Shown here: in pieces, positions 1-8,045 of the stretch
How the letters are laid out: each line of letters opens with the position of its first letter
Position numbering within the stretch: position 1 is the first letter of the stretch
Assembly: GCA_958439725.1 (NCBI GenBank)
Contig: CAUBWJ010000033.1
Location: forward strand, 1 to 25,523
Source: an uncultured Muribaculaceae bacterium
GTDB taxonomy: Bacteria > Bacteroidota > Bacteroidia > Bacteroidales > Muribaculaceae
Direction of reading: 5' to 3'
DNA: 25,523 bases
The notes under the pieces: model-generated
Databases searched by the model: none
The model's input: only the letters and a program-made list of their open reading frames with translations
Told to the model about the DNA's origin: nothing
Position numbers and translations under genes: made by a program

Positions 1-36
1 AAATCCGCTCAAGCTATGCGACCCTGTCGTCAACAT

Positions 37-55
37 TTATTATTAAACAAGCTCT
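37..55. repeat. 19-nt intergenic repeat, copy 1
   Basis: The 19-mer ttattattaaacaagctct occurs here and again at 8934-8952, both times outside genes. In the second copy it forms the right part of a perfect 7-bp stem (AGAGCTT/AAGCTCT). Here the left arm is missing, so this looks like a half copy. This is read directly from the sequence. That it belongs to a dispersed family of small intergenic repeats is inference; the function is unknown. Confidence 0.55.
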
Positions 56-59
56 CCGG

Positions 60-225
60 ATATTCTGCGGACTCTCTGCGGTTCTGCGTGGCTCTGCGTT
101 GCCTTCACTTTAACAAGAGACGCAGAACGGCGCCGGAACAGCAGAAATCCGCAGAACTTTTTATTTCTTCTCCAAGAATTATTATGGTTCCGCGACTGTT
201 CTGCGGTTCTGCGTGGGTCTGCGGT
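60..225. repeat. CGCAGA/TCTGCG repeat cluster downstream of the OstA-like gene
   Basis: TCTGCG occurs at 64, 75, 83, 93, 200, 208 and 218, and the inverse CGCAGA at 121 and 150: nine hexamer hits in about 165 bases. Blocks 73-99 and 199-224 are nearly identical (core ctgcggttctgcgtgg), so the region reads as two like-oriented arrays flanking a centre with inverted copies. It starts right after the TAG stop of the OstA-like gene. No convincing gene is present. It may be a degenerate intergenic repeat, a structured 3' end, or a protein-binding array; no function can be assigned from the sequence. Confidence 0.6.
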
Positions 226-2073
226 CTACTCCTTTTCTACCGGGTGTACCGGCTCAACATCTTTTATGGGCGTCATGTCCTTTAAGGGCGCGACTTCTTT
301 AACAGCCGGGGGAGAGACGGCCGGCGTGCCGCCGGGGCGGCGCCGGTTCTGCTCCTTGCGCGATCTGGAGGCCTTGCTTTCCTCCACGGCGCTGTTCATA
401 AGCTCAACCATTCCCTCGGGAACCACAAACACATCTTCGGGGCTCATTGGGCGTATGTCGCCATACCAGCGGAAGCGCTTGAGATAATATGAGTTTCGTT
501 TGGCCAGATAGAGCGGAGTGACCGTGGAATTGGTCTCGGGCCAGAAGTTGATTTTCTCCACGGAATTGCCGTTGAAATAAGCATCCATGAAGCTGCTTTC
601 GGTCTGGGCGAACTTGTTGTAAGTGGAATCGGACTCCATGGGGAACATTATCACCTCCACATTGCCCTCAACGTAAAGGCGGCGTATGGTCGAATCGTTG
701 AACCACGCCGTCATGTCGCTTCCGGAGAGCTGGTTGTAACAGTCCTCGGCGATATGCTCGGCCATCATTCCGGTTTCGGGCAGACGCGCCCAGTCAACTG
801 TAGAATCGTTGAGATGCACATAAATCACATTGCCGAATATCTGCCGCTCCTCGTTCCAAATGACGGGGTGGCGGTACATATACAGGATAGTGTCGCGCTC
901 GGTGAAACTCAGCGAATCGCACAGACCCTGCAGATCCACACGGTAGAAACGAACCCGGTGGAAAGCATTGGTCACGTGAGTGGAATCCGCCGTGTCGAGA
1001 TAGGCGGTGATGGTGTCGCCGTGAAGGTAGAGGGTATCTTTCTGCGAGTATTCCTTGGCGAGGGCGCGGCCGGTGACGAAAGCGCTGTCGCGCACCTCGT
1101 CGTAGAAGCCATAGTCGCCCTGCAGCGACGACTGCCTTACACTGTCGGTGAGTATCATATTGCCGAAGGCCTCGCCATACTGGCGCGTGCGGTCGTAGAA
1201 CAGCGTGTCGCCCGTCAGCGTGTTGCCCCGCTTTGTCACCACCAGCGAACGGCGGTAGAGATCGGCCTCGCCGGTGCGGGTGTTGTAGGTGCCGAGGGAG
1301 GAATAGATGGTTCCGTCGCGGTTGATGATTTCACTCGGGCTGACCAGCCGGGCAAGATTGGTGAACGTGTTGTAGCGCAGAGAATCGGTGTTGATATACA
1401 GGGTATCGTTCGGGCGCAGGGATTTCAGATGCACGTCAAGGTTGAAAATGGCGTCCTTGGTGTCGGGATGGTATTCCCCGTGCATGGACTCCAGACGGTT
1501 TTCGGCATCGGTGAGCACACCGCCCACATCGTAATATCCCACTTCCGAAGCCATGTCGTAGTTGAACACGTCGGTCTCCAGCTTCACGTCGCGGTTTATG
1601 AGCCTTACCTTTCGGCCGGCATCGGCATAAAGCACGGCGAGTTCGGTCTCGCCGTTGTAGTTGAGTTCGTCGGCATACACAAACAGAGTATCTCCCTGCT
1701 CCATTCTCACGTTGCCGAAGGCATCCATGGAATTGGACTCCTCGTAGAAATACGCGCTGTCGCAGAACATGAACATGCCGCCCTTGCGCATCTTCACGTT
1801 GCCTGTGAGCACCTGATACTGCTCATACTCCTCGTCGTAGGTCTTTTCGTAATGGAGCATGTCGGCGTGTTCCAGAAACACCTTGTCGTCCTGGTTGCGG
1901 TCGGCTTCCGGAATCACAGGCTTTATCACCTTTGCCTGCTGCGCGCGGGGGGTGCGGGGAGCGCGGCGCTGCTGGGGAGCGGCGCCACAGATGGCCGGCA
2001 GAATCATGGCCAGCATGAGCGCCGGAGCTGCCAGGCGCCTGAGCCGTGTTATTTCTTTGCTTCCTTTATCCAT
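226..2073 (-). CDS. OstA/LptA-like periplasmic protein, no barrel domain
   Basis: Protein of 615 residues beginning MDKGSK, followed by a basic stretch and a hydrophobic signal segment (about residues 10-32), so exported. The body (about 45-530) is made of repeated OstA/LptA-like beta-strand units of the type 'vltGNVkmrkg..fcDSA.fy....sm.afGNV', the jellyroll repeat that binds and moves lipopolysaccharide in LptA and the N-terminus of LptD. No LptD-type C-terminal barrel is seen; the C-terminus is a Lys/Pro/Glu-rich tail. An in-frame start 30 bases upstream is possible, but the ATG at 2073 places the signal peptide properly. The gene overlaps the end of the SurA-like gene by 25 bases, suggesting translational coupling and a shared envelope job. 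A role in lipopolysaccharide transport is inferred from family. Confidence 0.8.
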   Translation of the reverse strand: MDKGSKEITRLRRLAAPALMLAMILPAICGAAPQQRRAPRTPRAQQAKVIKPVIPEADRNQDDKVFLEHADMLHYEKTYDEEYEQYQVLTGNVKMRKGGMFMFCDSAYFYEESNSMDAFGNVRMEQGDTLFVYADELNYNGETELAVLYADAGRKVRLINRDVKLETDVFNYDMASEVGYYDVGGVLTDAENRLESMHGEYHPDTKDAIFNLDVHLKSLRPNDTLYINTDSLRYNTFTNLARLVSPSEIINRDGTIYSSLGTYNTRTGEADLYRRSLVVTKRGNTLTGDTLFYDRTRQYGEAFGNMILTDSVRQSSLQGDYGFYDEVRDSAFVTGRALAKEYSQKDTLYLHGDTITAYLDTADSTHVTNAFHRVRFYRVDLQGLCDSLSFTERDTILYMYRHPVIWNEERQIFGNVIYVHLNDSTVDWARLPETGMMAEHIAEDCYNQLSGSDMTAWFNDSTIRRLYVEGNVEVIMFPMESDSTYNKFAQTESSFMDAYFNGNSVEKINFWPETNSTVTPLYLAKRNSYYLKRFRWYGDIRPMSPEDVFVVPEGMVELMNSAVEESKASRSRKEQNRRRPGGTPAVSPPAVKEVAPLKDMTPIKDVEPVHPVEKE

Positions 2074-3416
2074 CCCTTGTGCTGGAAGTCGCAGTTGCGC
2101 CATCCGTCCTCTATGCGCACGTATGTATCGGCTATCTTCTTCTCAATCCATTCCTCGAGAATCTCGGCGCGGCGCGCGTTCTCATACATGTTTTTCACCG
2201 TCTGGTAGTCGTCGGCCATATTCGCCTTGTGGCCGTCGATGCGGTTCACGAGCTTCACCATGGCCACCACCTCGCGGTTGAGTTTGGGATCCATCATCAC
2301 GAAAGGCTTGGAAATTTCGCCTACCTGCATGTCGTTTATGGCTTTTGCCACCTCCTGAGGGAGTTCAGACATCTCGAAGCGCGATGTGCCCGTCTGGGGG
2401 TTAACCATCAGGCCGCGGTTGTTGCGGGTATCCTTGTCCTGCGACACGAGCGGGACAACTTCCTCGAAGGTGATTTTCTTCAGGTCGACCACATCGGCGC
2501 GTACAGTGTCAAGACGGTTGAGCGCCTCCTGCAGACTGGCGTCGGAAACGCGGGGACGCAACAGGATGTGACGGGTGTTGATACGGTCGCCGCGCTTCTC
2601 TATAAGCTGTATGATATGGAAACCATATTCACTCTCCACGATTTTCGACACGCGTTTGGGATCATTGAGGTTGAACGCCACGGCGGCATACTCGGGGTCG
2701 AGCTGTCCGCGGCCCATGAAGCCGATCTCGCCGCCGCGCACTGCGCTGGCCTTGTCCTCGGAATAGAGGATGGCAAGTGTGGAGAATTCTTTCTCGCCCT
2801 TGGCCACACTTTCGGAAAAATCGCGCAGACGGGCTTTCACATCCTCAACCTCCTGACGCGGAATCACGGGATAGAGCGTCATTATCTCAGCCTCAACCTG
2901 CATCGGCACGAAGGGGATGCTGTCCTGCGGCAGAGCGTCGTAGTATTTACGCACATCGCTCGGAGTAACCTTGATATTCTTTGTGAGGTTCTGCTGCACA
3001 TTGCGCACACGGTAGCTGTTGCGCACTATTTCGGTGAGAAAATCGCGTATCTCGGGCATGGTCTTGCGGAAATACTCCTCCATTTTCTCCTTGGAGCTGA
3101 ACTGGTTTATGTAGAAGTTGATACGCTGCTCAACTTCATTTACAACCTGGGCGTTGGGCGCCTCGATGGTGTCAACGTCGGCCTGATGCAGAAAGAGTTT
3201 CTCGATGGCGAGCTGCTCGGGAATCACACAGTAGGGATCGCCCTTGATGTCGATTTTCTCATTCTGCATGTTGTTGTACTGGGCCTCAATCTCTGATTTC
3301 CAGATGGGCTGGTCGCCCACTACCCATGCCACCTGTTCCACGATATTGGTCTGGGCCACGGATGTCACGGCCGTGAACATCAGTGCGGCAAGCGTAAGTA
3401 TCTTGTTAATTTTCAC
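2049..3416 (-). CDS. SurA-like periplasmic peptidyl-prolyl isomerase with two parvulin domains
   Basis: 455-residue exported foldase. Residues 1-22 form a signal peptide ending in SVAQ. A SurA-type N-terminal chaperone region (about 24-170) is followed by two rotamase regions, about 173-275 and 279-392. The first carries the classic parvulin segment GGEIGFMGRGQLDPEYAAVA (229-248) and YGFHIIQL; the second opens with RINTRHILLRP and is more divergent. A C-terminal helix closes the chaperone module. SurA proteins chaperone unfolded outer-membrane proteins across the periplasm. The start codon is GTG. A -7 element lies at 3449-3456. The downstream OstA-like gene overlaps its 3' end, so the two are likely one transcript serving outer-membrane assembly. 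Confidence 0.9.
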   Translation of the reverse strand: MKINKILTLAALMFTAVTSVAQTNIVEQVAWVVGDQPIWKSEIEAQYNNMQNEKIDIKGDPYCVIPEQLAIEKLFLHQADVDTIEAPNAQVVNEVEQRINFYINQFSSKEKMEEYFRKTMPEIRDFLTEIVRNSYRVRNVQQNLTKNIKVTPSDVRKYYDALPQDSIPFVPMQVEAEIMTLYPVIPRQEVEDVKARLRDFSESVAKGEKEFSTLAILYSEDKASAVRGGEIGFMGRGQLDPEYAAVAFNLNDPKRVSKIVESEYGFHIIQLIEKRGDRINTRHILLRPRVSDASLQEALNRLDTVRADVVDLKKITFEEVVPLVSQDKDTRNNRGLMVNPQTGTSRFEMSELPQEVAKAINDMQVGEISKPFVMMDPKLNREVVAMVKLVNRIDGHKANMADDYQTVKNMYENARRAEILEEWIEKKIADTYVRIEDGWRNCDFQHKGWIKEAKK

Positions 3417-3448
3417 TATATAGCTTATTAAGTTACCTATTTTGCGTC

Positions 3449-3477
3449 CAAAGTTACTAAAATTAGACGAAAAACGA
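3449..3477 (-). promoter_or_regulatory. Candidate vegetative promoter of the SurA/OstA-like operon
   Basis: Read on the minus strand, TAACTTTG (3456-3449) matches the Bacteroidota -7 element TAnnTTTG and lies 33 bases before the GTG start. About 20 bases upstream there is a T-rich CGTTTTT instead of a clear TTG, so the -33 part is weak. It overlaps the U-rich tail of the preceding terminator. Confidence 0.5.
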
Positions 3478-3510
3478 GCCGCCCGCAGTGAAAAAACACT
3501 GACGGGCGGC
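3466..3510 (-). terminator. Rho-independent terminator after the phosphodiesterase gene
   Basis: Arms gccgcccgcagtg (3478-3490) and cactgacgggcggc (3497-3510) pair over 13 bp with a one-base bulge and a six-base A-rich loop. On the minus strand the hairpin is followed by CTCGTTTTT. It lies about 40 bases beyond the stop of the phosphodiesterase gene and upstream of the SurA-like gene, so it separates the two units. Confidence 0.85.
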
Positions 3511-3551
3511 TTTATGCTGCTTCGCAGAAGCGATTTGGCGGGAACCGGGCC

Positions 3552-4448
3552 TTATTTGAACACCTGTTTCATGGGGCGTCCGGTCCATACCTGCGGCTGC
3601 TCCACTCCAAGGGCATAGGCTATGGTGGAAGCCACGTCATACTGCATCATACTCTCGGGGAACTCGCCGCCTTTCTTTATGTTCTTGCCACAGATTATAA
3701 AGGGGGTGCGCATTTCCTGAAGGGTGATGCCTCCATGTCCCTTTTCGATTCCGCCATGGTCAGCGGTCACGATAAATATTGTTTCGTCGGCAATGCCGGC
3801 ATCCTCAGCTGCCTTGATAATGCGGCCGAGATATCCGTCGATTTCCGCGAGTTTGGCATAATACTCGGGAGTGTCGTGACCGGCGGAATGACCCACATGG
3901 TCAGGCTCATCGAAGCACACGGCAAGCAGTTCGGGCTTTTTCTCCTTGATGTACTTCTCAGCCATTTCGGCAGTGCGTGCAGGAAATTTCTGGGCGTCCA
4001 CAGCCTGTGCATGGTAGCTCAGCGAAAGCGTGTCGACCAGATATTTTATACCGTCCCATTCATAGATCACACCGATTTCGGCCGCAGGATGCTGATCGCG
4101 GGTAATCTGATAGACGGTCGGGAAAATATTGTGTTTTTTCTCCCAGCGCGAGGGAATCTCGGGTTTCTGCGAGCCCCAGGTGGTATAGCCGTGAATTTCG
4201 GTGGGAGCGCCCATGAACATCGAGGCCCAGTTGGGAGCGCTCGACGACGGAAGAACCGTGCGCTTGTCGAGGGTATAGCAGCCGTCGGCCATAAGTTTTT
4301 TCACATTCGGCATATCGGCCTTGGGAAGGCTGTAGGCTCCCCAGCCGTCGAAGCCCACAAGAATCACATGCTGGGCCTTAGGCTTGGCCGCAAACACACA
4401 CAGCGACGCCATGATGGCGAACATCGCCGTAACAAGTACTTTTTTCAT
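3552..4448 (-). CDS. NPP-type phosphodiesterase / alkaline phosphatase superfamily protein
   Basis: 298 residues with an N-terminal signal peptide (about 1-21), so periplasmic. It has the metal and nucleophile pattern of the type I phosphodiesterase/nucleotide pyrophosphatase family: Asp34 in VGFDGWG, a Ser70 nucleophile in SSSAPNWASM (where many members have Thr), Asp183 and His187 in EPDHVGHSAG, Asp230-His231 in TADHGG, and His238 in KGHGG. These residues hold two zinc-like ions and cleave phosphate mono- or diesters; the natural substrate cannot be told from sequence. It follows the SGNH hydrolase by 38 bases and ends at a strong terminator, so the two form a compact operon. It could release phosphate groups or phospho-linked substituents from glycans or nucleotides. 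Confidence 0.85.
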   Translation of the reverse strand: MKKVLVTAMFAIMASLCVFAAKPKAQHVILVGFDGWGAYSLPKADMPNVKKLMADGCYTLDKRTVLPSSSAPNWASMFMGAPTEIHGYTTWGSQKPEIPSRWEKKHNIFPTVYQITRDQHPAAEIGVIYEWDGIKYLVDTLSLSYHAQAVDAQKFPARTAEMAEKYIKEKKPELLAVCFDEPDHVGHSAGHDTPEYYAKLAEIDGYLGRIIKAAEDAGIADETIFIVTADHGGIEKGHGGITLQEMRTPFIICGKNIKKGGEFPESMMQYDVASTIAYALGVEQPQVWTGRPMKQVFK

Positions 4449-4486
4449 TGCAGTTTGGTTTTTTATGGTTGGTTATAGGTCAGTCA

Positions 4487-5584
4487 TTATTTATCAAGAA
4501 TCTTGCGCAGATGGCGCTCAACGGCGGTGGCCTGACGCATCATGCCAAGATCGGAGGGATGCACATAGTCCACTATACCCTCGGGGAGCACGCCCAAATC
4601 GGCCCGCTCTATGTAATGCAGATTCTTCACACCGGAAGCTTTCAGAGCCTCGTAGGCCTTGCGCTGCGCCTTATTCGAATGGTCATACTCATAGAACTTC
4701 ACTTCATTTGTAGGCGCATTGCTGTAGCCCGCATGCTCTATAAGCACCACAGGCACATCGGGATGAACCTTGCGTATCTGCTTCACGGCCTCGGTCACAA
4801 GGCTTTCGATTTCCTCCGAAGAGCGGCCTATGAGATTGGGCATGCAGTCCAGCATAATCGCCCCGGCATCGATTTCATTTATCATATCGATAAGTTCAGG
4901 CTCCAGACGGCCGTTGCCCGAGAAACCGAGATTGACGAGCGGCATGCCGAGATTGCGCGACAGAATATTGCCCCAGGCCATTGCCGGACGCGACGCGCAC
5001 GCACCCTGGGCTATAGAAGTTCCATAAAGCACCAGCGGTTTTTCAGCCGCAGGCTCCACGAACTCAAACCGCGCTCCTTCAGGCACCCCTATCCACATTT
5101 CATTTACTATATTGTAAAGGGGAAGATAAAGTGTGAACTCCTCCATAGCGCCGGGACGCACACCGCGGTCCACATTATAGGAATATCTTACAGTGTCACC
5201 GAATGAATAACTGCCGAAGCAGAAACCTTTGTCGCGGTCGCGGTACAAATCCACGCCCGACACTCCCGTAGCGGGCATGTGAGGCATCGACATACCCCCT
5301 GCCACCGTATATTTCACATTGATATCTTTTGCATCTGTCTTGAAACGGAGAGCGATACCGGCTGAATTGCGGGAAAGGTCCCACAGCGGCTCACGAACTT
5401 TGTCTTTCGCACGCAGGGGCAGACGGGCATAGTTGCCGCCATCCTCATTCCATGCCTGATTATGAACAAATGTTTTACCGGCAGGCGCGTCAAGCGGATT
5501 GAACCACTTCGTATCCTGCGCCACAGCCGTGCCGCAGACCACGAGAGCCACGGCCAACGTCATTGATTTTAATAGCTTTCTCAT
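4487..5584 (-). CDS. Exported SGNH/GDSL-type esterase with N-terminal GxDLY domain
   Basis: 365 residues with a signal peptide cleaved after about residue 22 (AVAQ). The first half (about 28-180) is a beta domain containing SGVDLY (109-114), the signature of the GxDLY domain that precedes one branch of SGNH esterases. The second half (about 184-365) is the hydrolase: Ser190 in LYGTSIAQG (GTS replaces the usual GDS), Gly223-Asn224 in FSGNG, and Asp339/His342 in DYVHPSD. All catalytic positions are present. Relatives remove acyl, often acetyl, groups from carbohydrates; the substrate here is unknown. It is the first gene of a two-gene operon with the phosphodiesterase and has its own well-matched promoter. 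Confidence 0.87.
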   Translation of the reverse strand: MRKLLKSMTLAVALVVCGTAVAQDTKWFNPLDAPAGKTFVHNQAWNEDGGNYARLPLRAKDKVREPLWDLSRNSAGIALRFKTDAKDINVKYTVAGGMSMPHMPATGVSGVDLYRDRDKGFCFGSYSFGDTVRYSYNVDRGVRPGAMEEFTLYLPLYNIVNEMWIGVPEGARFEFVEPAAEKPLVLYGTSIAQGACASRPAMAWGNILSRNLGMPLVNLGFSGNGRLEPELIDMINEIDAGAIMLDCMPNLIGRSSEEIESLVTEAVKQIRKVHPDVPVVLIEHAGYSNAPTNEVKFYEYDHSNKAQRKAYEALKASGVKNLHYIERADLGVLPEGIVDYVHPSDLGMMRQATAVERHLRKILDK

Positions 5585-5606
5585 CTCAGAATTTTATTAT
5601 CCATTA

Positions 5607-5632
5607 ACTTAAATTCCTCTACAAATTTAAGT
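5607..5632. promoter_or_regulatory. Perfect 9-bp inverted repeat over the SGNH gene promoter
   Basis: ACTTAAATT (5607-5615) and AATTTAAGT (5624-5632) form a perfect inverted repeat with an 8-base centre. It overlaps the -7 box and the transcription start region of the esterase operon, so it could be an operator or a leader hairpin. AT-rich palindromes can arise by chance. Confidence 0.35.
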
Positions 5633-5652
5633 TTTTAATCAAAAATAAACAA
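5622..5652 (-). promoter_or_regulatory. Vegetative promoter of the SGNH-phosphodiesterase operon
   Basis: On the minus strand there is TTG (5652-5650), 20 bases of spacing, then TAAATTTG (5629-5622), a full match to the Bacteroidota -33/-7 consensus. It lies about 38 bases before the esterase ATG at 5584. Confidence 0.75.
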
Positions 5653-5709
5653 CGGAGTGAAAAATCCCCCATTAAAAAGCACAAATAATTACAAATGTCA
5701 CGACAGCAA

Positions 5710-6435
5710 TCAGGGATAGCGGCGACGCAGGTCAGCAATCCATTTCTCCATCAGCTCACGCCTGAGCGCATCGCTCACCGGATGGCGCACATCGTCCATC
5801 GATTCCGGAGCATCAATCACGCGCCCCTCCACCACACGGTGAACCGCCCACAGCCCGTCAGGAACCGTGGCGGATGTATCACCGAAGACAATGCGGTCTA
5901 TGACGGGCGCCGACCCTTTGGCAGCAAGCACGCGCTCCACCTTCACTCCCGGCCCGAAGCGCTGCCTGAGAGCGCGGGAAGCCGTATCACAGGCTATCTT
6001 CCCGGGAGCCAGCCATTCCAAAGCGATATCGGCGATTGAATCGGACACGGCGGCAAGCACATAACCCTTGAAACGCGGGCGCGTCCACCGGAATTCATCC
6101 CTGTGGCTGAGAAAATAGCGGTTGAGAGCGGCTGTATCCCTTCTGGACGGCTCATCGACCATCATCCGTGTTATCTCATATACCAGCAGTCCGTTGCGGA
6201 ACGACTCCACTCCGGAGGCAGAATCAGGACGCGCCGTTAAAGCCGAGGCAAACTCAGCTATCTCGGTTCTTACCTCCGCCAGAGTGTCAATGCCTGCATC
6301 GCGGGCAGCCCTAACCTTTCTCAGAAAATCGGCATCGGCCGCGGTTGTGTCCTGCCTGCAACTTCCTGAAACATTTTCCGGCACGGCAATTCCTGCCAGC
6401 AGTAAAAGCACGAGGAGGGTAATCAAATTTTTCAT
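5710..6435 (-). CDS. Short foldase-like periplasmic protein lacking a recognisable rotamase domain
   Basis: 241 residues from the ATG at 6435 (MKNLIT, followed by a Leu-rich signal segment of about residues 3-15); an ATG 18 bases further upstream is possible. After the signal comes a helical region (about 34-120) containing the tyrosine/phenylalanine-rich segment YFLSHRDEFRWTRPRFKG, which resembles the SurA-family chaperone region next to a parvulin domain. A C-terminal helical tail follows (217-241). The GGxxG and xFHIIQ parvulin landmarks are absent, so isomerase activity is doubtful. It lies between guaB and the SurA/OstA-like genes on the same strand. Function as a substrate-specific periplasmic chaperone is inference; only the family resemblance and export signal are visible. 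Confidence 0.65.
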   Translation of the reverse strand: MKNLITLLVLLLLAGIAVPENVSGSCRQDTTAADADFLRKVRAARDAGIDTLAEVRTEIAEFASALTARPDSASGVESFRNGLLVYEITRMMVDEPSRRDTAALNRYFLSHRDEFRWTRPRFKGYVLAAVSDSIADIALEWLAPGKIACDTASRALRQRFGPGVKVERVLAAKGSAPVIDRIVFGDTSATVPDGLWAVHRVVEGRVIDAPESMDDVRHPVSDALRRELMEKWIADLRRRYP

Positions 6436-6471
6436 CCTGTCAGTAAGAGGCATGAGTTACAATTAAAGACA

Positions 6472-6501
6472 GTCCCGCGGCGAAAAGTGTCGTCGCGGGA
6501 C
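6472..6501 (-). terminator. Stem-loop between guaB and the foldase-like gene
   Basis: gtcccgcg (6472-6479) pairs with cgcgggac (6494-6501), extended inward by three more pairs (one G-U). On the minus strand it is followed only by TGTCTTTAATT, a weak U-tract. It may be a leaky terminator or processing element after guaB. Confidence 0.5.
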
Positions 6502-6527
6502 CGTTTATTTCTGTGCCAACACTAAGG

Positions 6528-8006
6528 TCAGCGGTTGGATGCGCTGTAGTTGGGGGCCTCGCTGGTTATCGCAACGTCGTGGGGATGGCTTTCGGCCACA
6601 CCTGCATTGGTGATGCGGGTGAACATGGCGCCGTGGAGAGCGTCGATATCCTTGGCTCCGCAATAGCCCATTCCGGCACGGAGGCCGCCGAGCATCTGAT
6701 ACACCACCTCATAGAGGTTGCCTTTGTAAGGCACGCGGGCGGCAATGCCTTCGGGCACGAGCTTCTTGGCATCCGACACATTGCCCTGGAAATAACGGTC
6801 CTTCGATCCCTTTTCCATGGCCTCGAGCGAGCCCATGCCGCGGTATGACTTATATTTACGTCCGTTGTAGATGATGGTGTCGCCGGGCGACTCCTCCACA
6901 CCGGCAAGCATTCCGCCGAGCATAACGCTGTAAGCGCCGGCGGCGAGAGCCTTCACGATGTCGCCTGAATAGCGTATGCCGCCGTCGGCAATCAGAGGCA
7001 CGCCTGTGCCCTCAAGAGCCTTTGCCACGTCGTACACGGCCGAAAGCTGGGGCACTCCCACACCGGCAATTATACGGGTGGTGCAGATGGAACCGGGGCC
7101 AATACCCACTTTCACACCGTCGGCACCGTTCTCCACGAGATAGCGGGCGGCATCGCCGGTGGCTATGTTGCCTACCACAACGTCGATATTGGGATATTTG
7201 GCTTTCACATCCTTGAGCACGCCGATCACACCCTTGCTGTGGCCGTGGGCGGTGTCGATTACAATAGCGTCTACTCCAGCAGCCACGAGAGCATCAACAC
7301 GCTGCATGGAGTCGGCGGTGACGCCCACACCGGCTGCCACGCGCAGACGGCCCAGTTTGTCCTTGCAGGCAAATGGCTTGTCCTTGGCTTTGGTGATATC
7401 CTTGTAAGTAACCAGCCCCACAAGACGGCCGTCGTTGTCAACAACGGGCAGTTTCTCAATCTTGTGTTCCTGGAGTATCTTGGCGGCTTCCTCGAGGTCG
7501 GTGGTCTGCGAAGTGGTCACGAGTCCTTCGCTGGTCATAACCTCGTCCACGGGACGGTTCACGTCGCTCTCGAAGCGGAGGTCGCGGTTGGTGACGATAC
7601 CCACGAGCTTGCGGTCGTCATCCACCACCGGTATGCCGCCGATATGGAACTCTTTCATCATGGAGAGAGCATCGGCCACGGTGCTGCCTTTCTTAATGGT
7701 CACCGGGTCATATATCATGCCGTTCTCGGCACGCTTCACCGCATGAACCTGACGTGCCTGCTCCTCAATCGACATGTTCTTGTGAATAACGCCTATACCT
7801 CCCTCGCGGGCAATGGCTATGGCAAGGCCCGATTCGGTGACGGTGTCCATGGCCGCGGAGACCAGAGGAACGTTGAGCGTGATGTTGCGGGAGAATTTTG
7901 TCTTTAGATTAACTTCGCGAGGCAGAACCTCCGAATAGGCGGGAATGAGCAGTACGTCGTCAAACGTAAGACCATCCATCTTAACTTTTTCTGCAATAAA
8001 TGACAT
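6528..8006 (-). CDS. guaB: Inosine-5'-monophosphate dehydrogenase
   Basis: 492 residues, normal full length. IMPDH oxidises IMP to XMP with NAD+, the committed step of GMP synthesis in the cytoplasm. The barrel start DGLTFDDVLL (11-20) is followed by a pair of CBS regulatory domains (about 95-205, with HIGGIPVVD and HKIEKLPVVD). Then come the NAD/IMP site DTAHGHS (251-257), the catalytic loop GPGSICTTR with Cys308, the phosphate-binding ADGGIRYSGD (340-349) and the mobile flap DRYFQG (403-408) carrying the catalytic Arg/Tyr. No key residue is missing. It has a consensus vegetative promoter divergent from plsC and a hairpin after its stop. The next genes on the same strand are envelope foldases, so guaB is a functional outlier at the head of that cluster. 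Confidence 0.97.
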   Translation of the reverse strand: MSFIAEKVKMDGLTFDDVLLIPAYSEVLPREVNLKTKFSRNITLNVPLVSAAMDTVTESGLAIAIAREGGIGVIHKNMSIEEQARQVHAVKRAENGMIYDPVTIKKGSTVADALSMMKEFHIGGIPVVDDDRKLVGIVTNRDLRFESDVNRPVDEVMTSEGLVTTSQTTDLEEAAKILQEHKIEKLPVVDNDGRLVGLVTYKDITKAKDKPFACKDKLGRLRVAAGVGVTADSMQRVDALVAAGVDAIVIDTAHGHSKGVIGVLKDVKAKYPNIDVVVGNIATGDAARYLVENGADGVKVGIGPGSICTTRIIAGVGVPQLSAVYDVAKALEGTGVPLIADGGIRYSGDIVKALAAGAYSVMLGGMLAGVEESPGDTIIYNGRKYKSYRGMGSLEAMEKGSKDRYFQGNVSDAKKLVPEGIAARVPYKGNLYEVVYQMLGGLRAGMGYCGAKDIDALHGAMFTRITNAGVAESHPHDVAITSEAPNYSASNR

Positions 8007-8045
8007 AGTGGCTATCGATGATTAGTCTGAAAATTTTATTGCATG

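Noticed and set aside
60..225. CRISPR array
   Set aside because: The repeat unit is about 6-16 bases, irregularly spaced and in both orientations, with no unique spacers and no cas genes.
16..285. 89-codon plus-strand frame at the left edge
   Set aside because: Runs through the TCTGCG repeats and into the antisense of the OstA-like gene; composition is not protein-like.
754..2208. Long plus-strand open frame opposite the OstA-like gene
   Set aside because: Antisense shadow: rich in His/Val/Gly with no domain, while the opposite strand has a signal peptide and clear OstA repeats.
2046..3296. Long plus-strand open frame opposite the SurA-like gene
   Set aside because: Complement of a well-supported foldase; low-complexity His/Leu composition and no recognisable motif.
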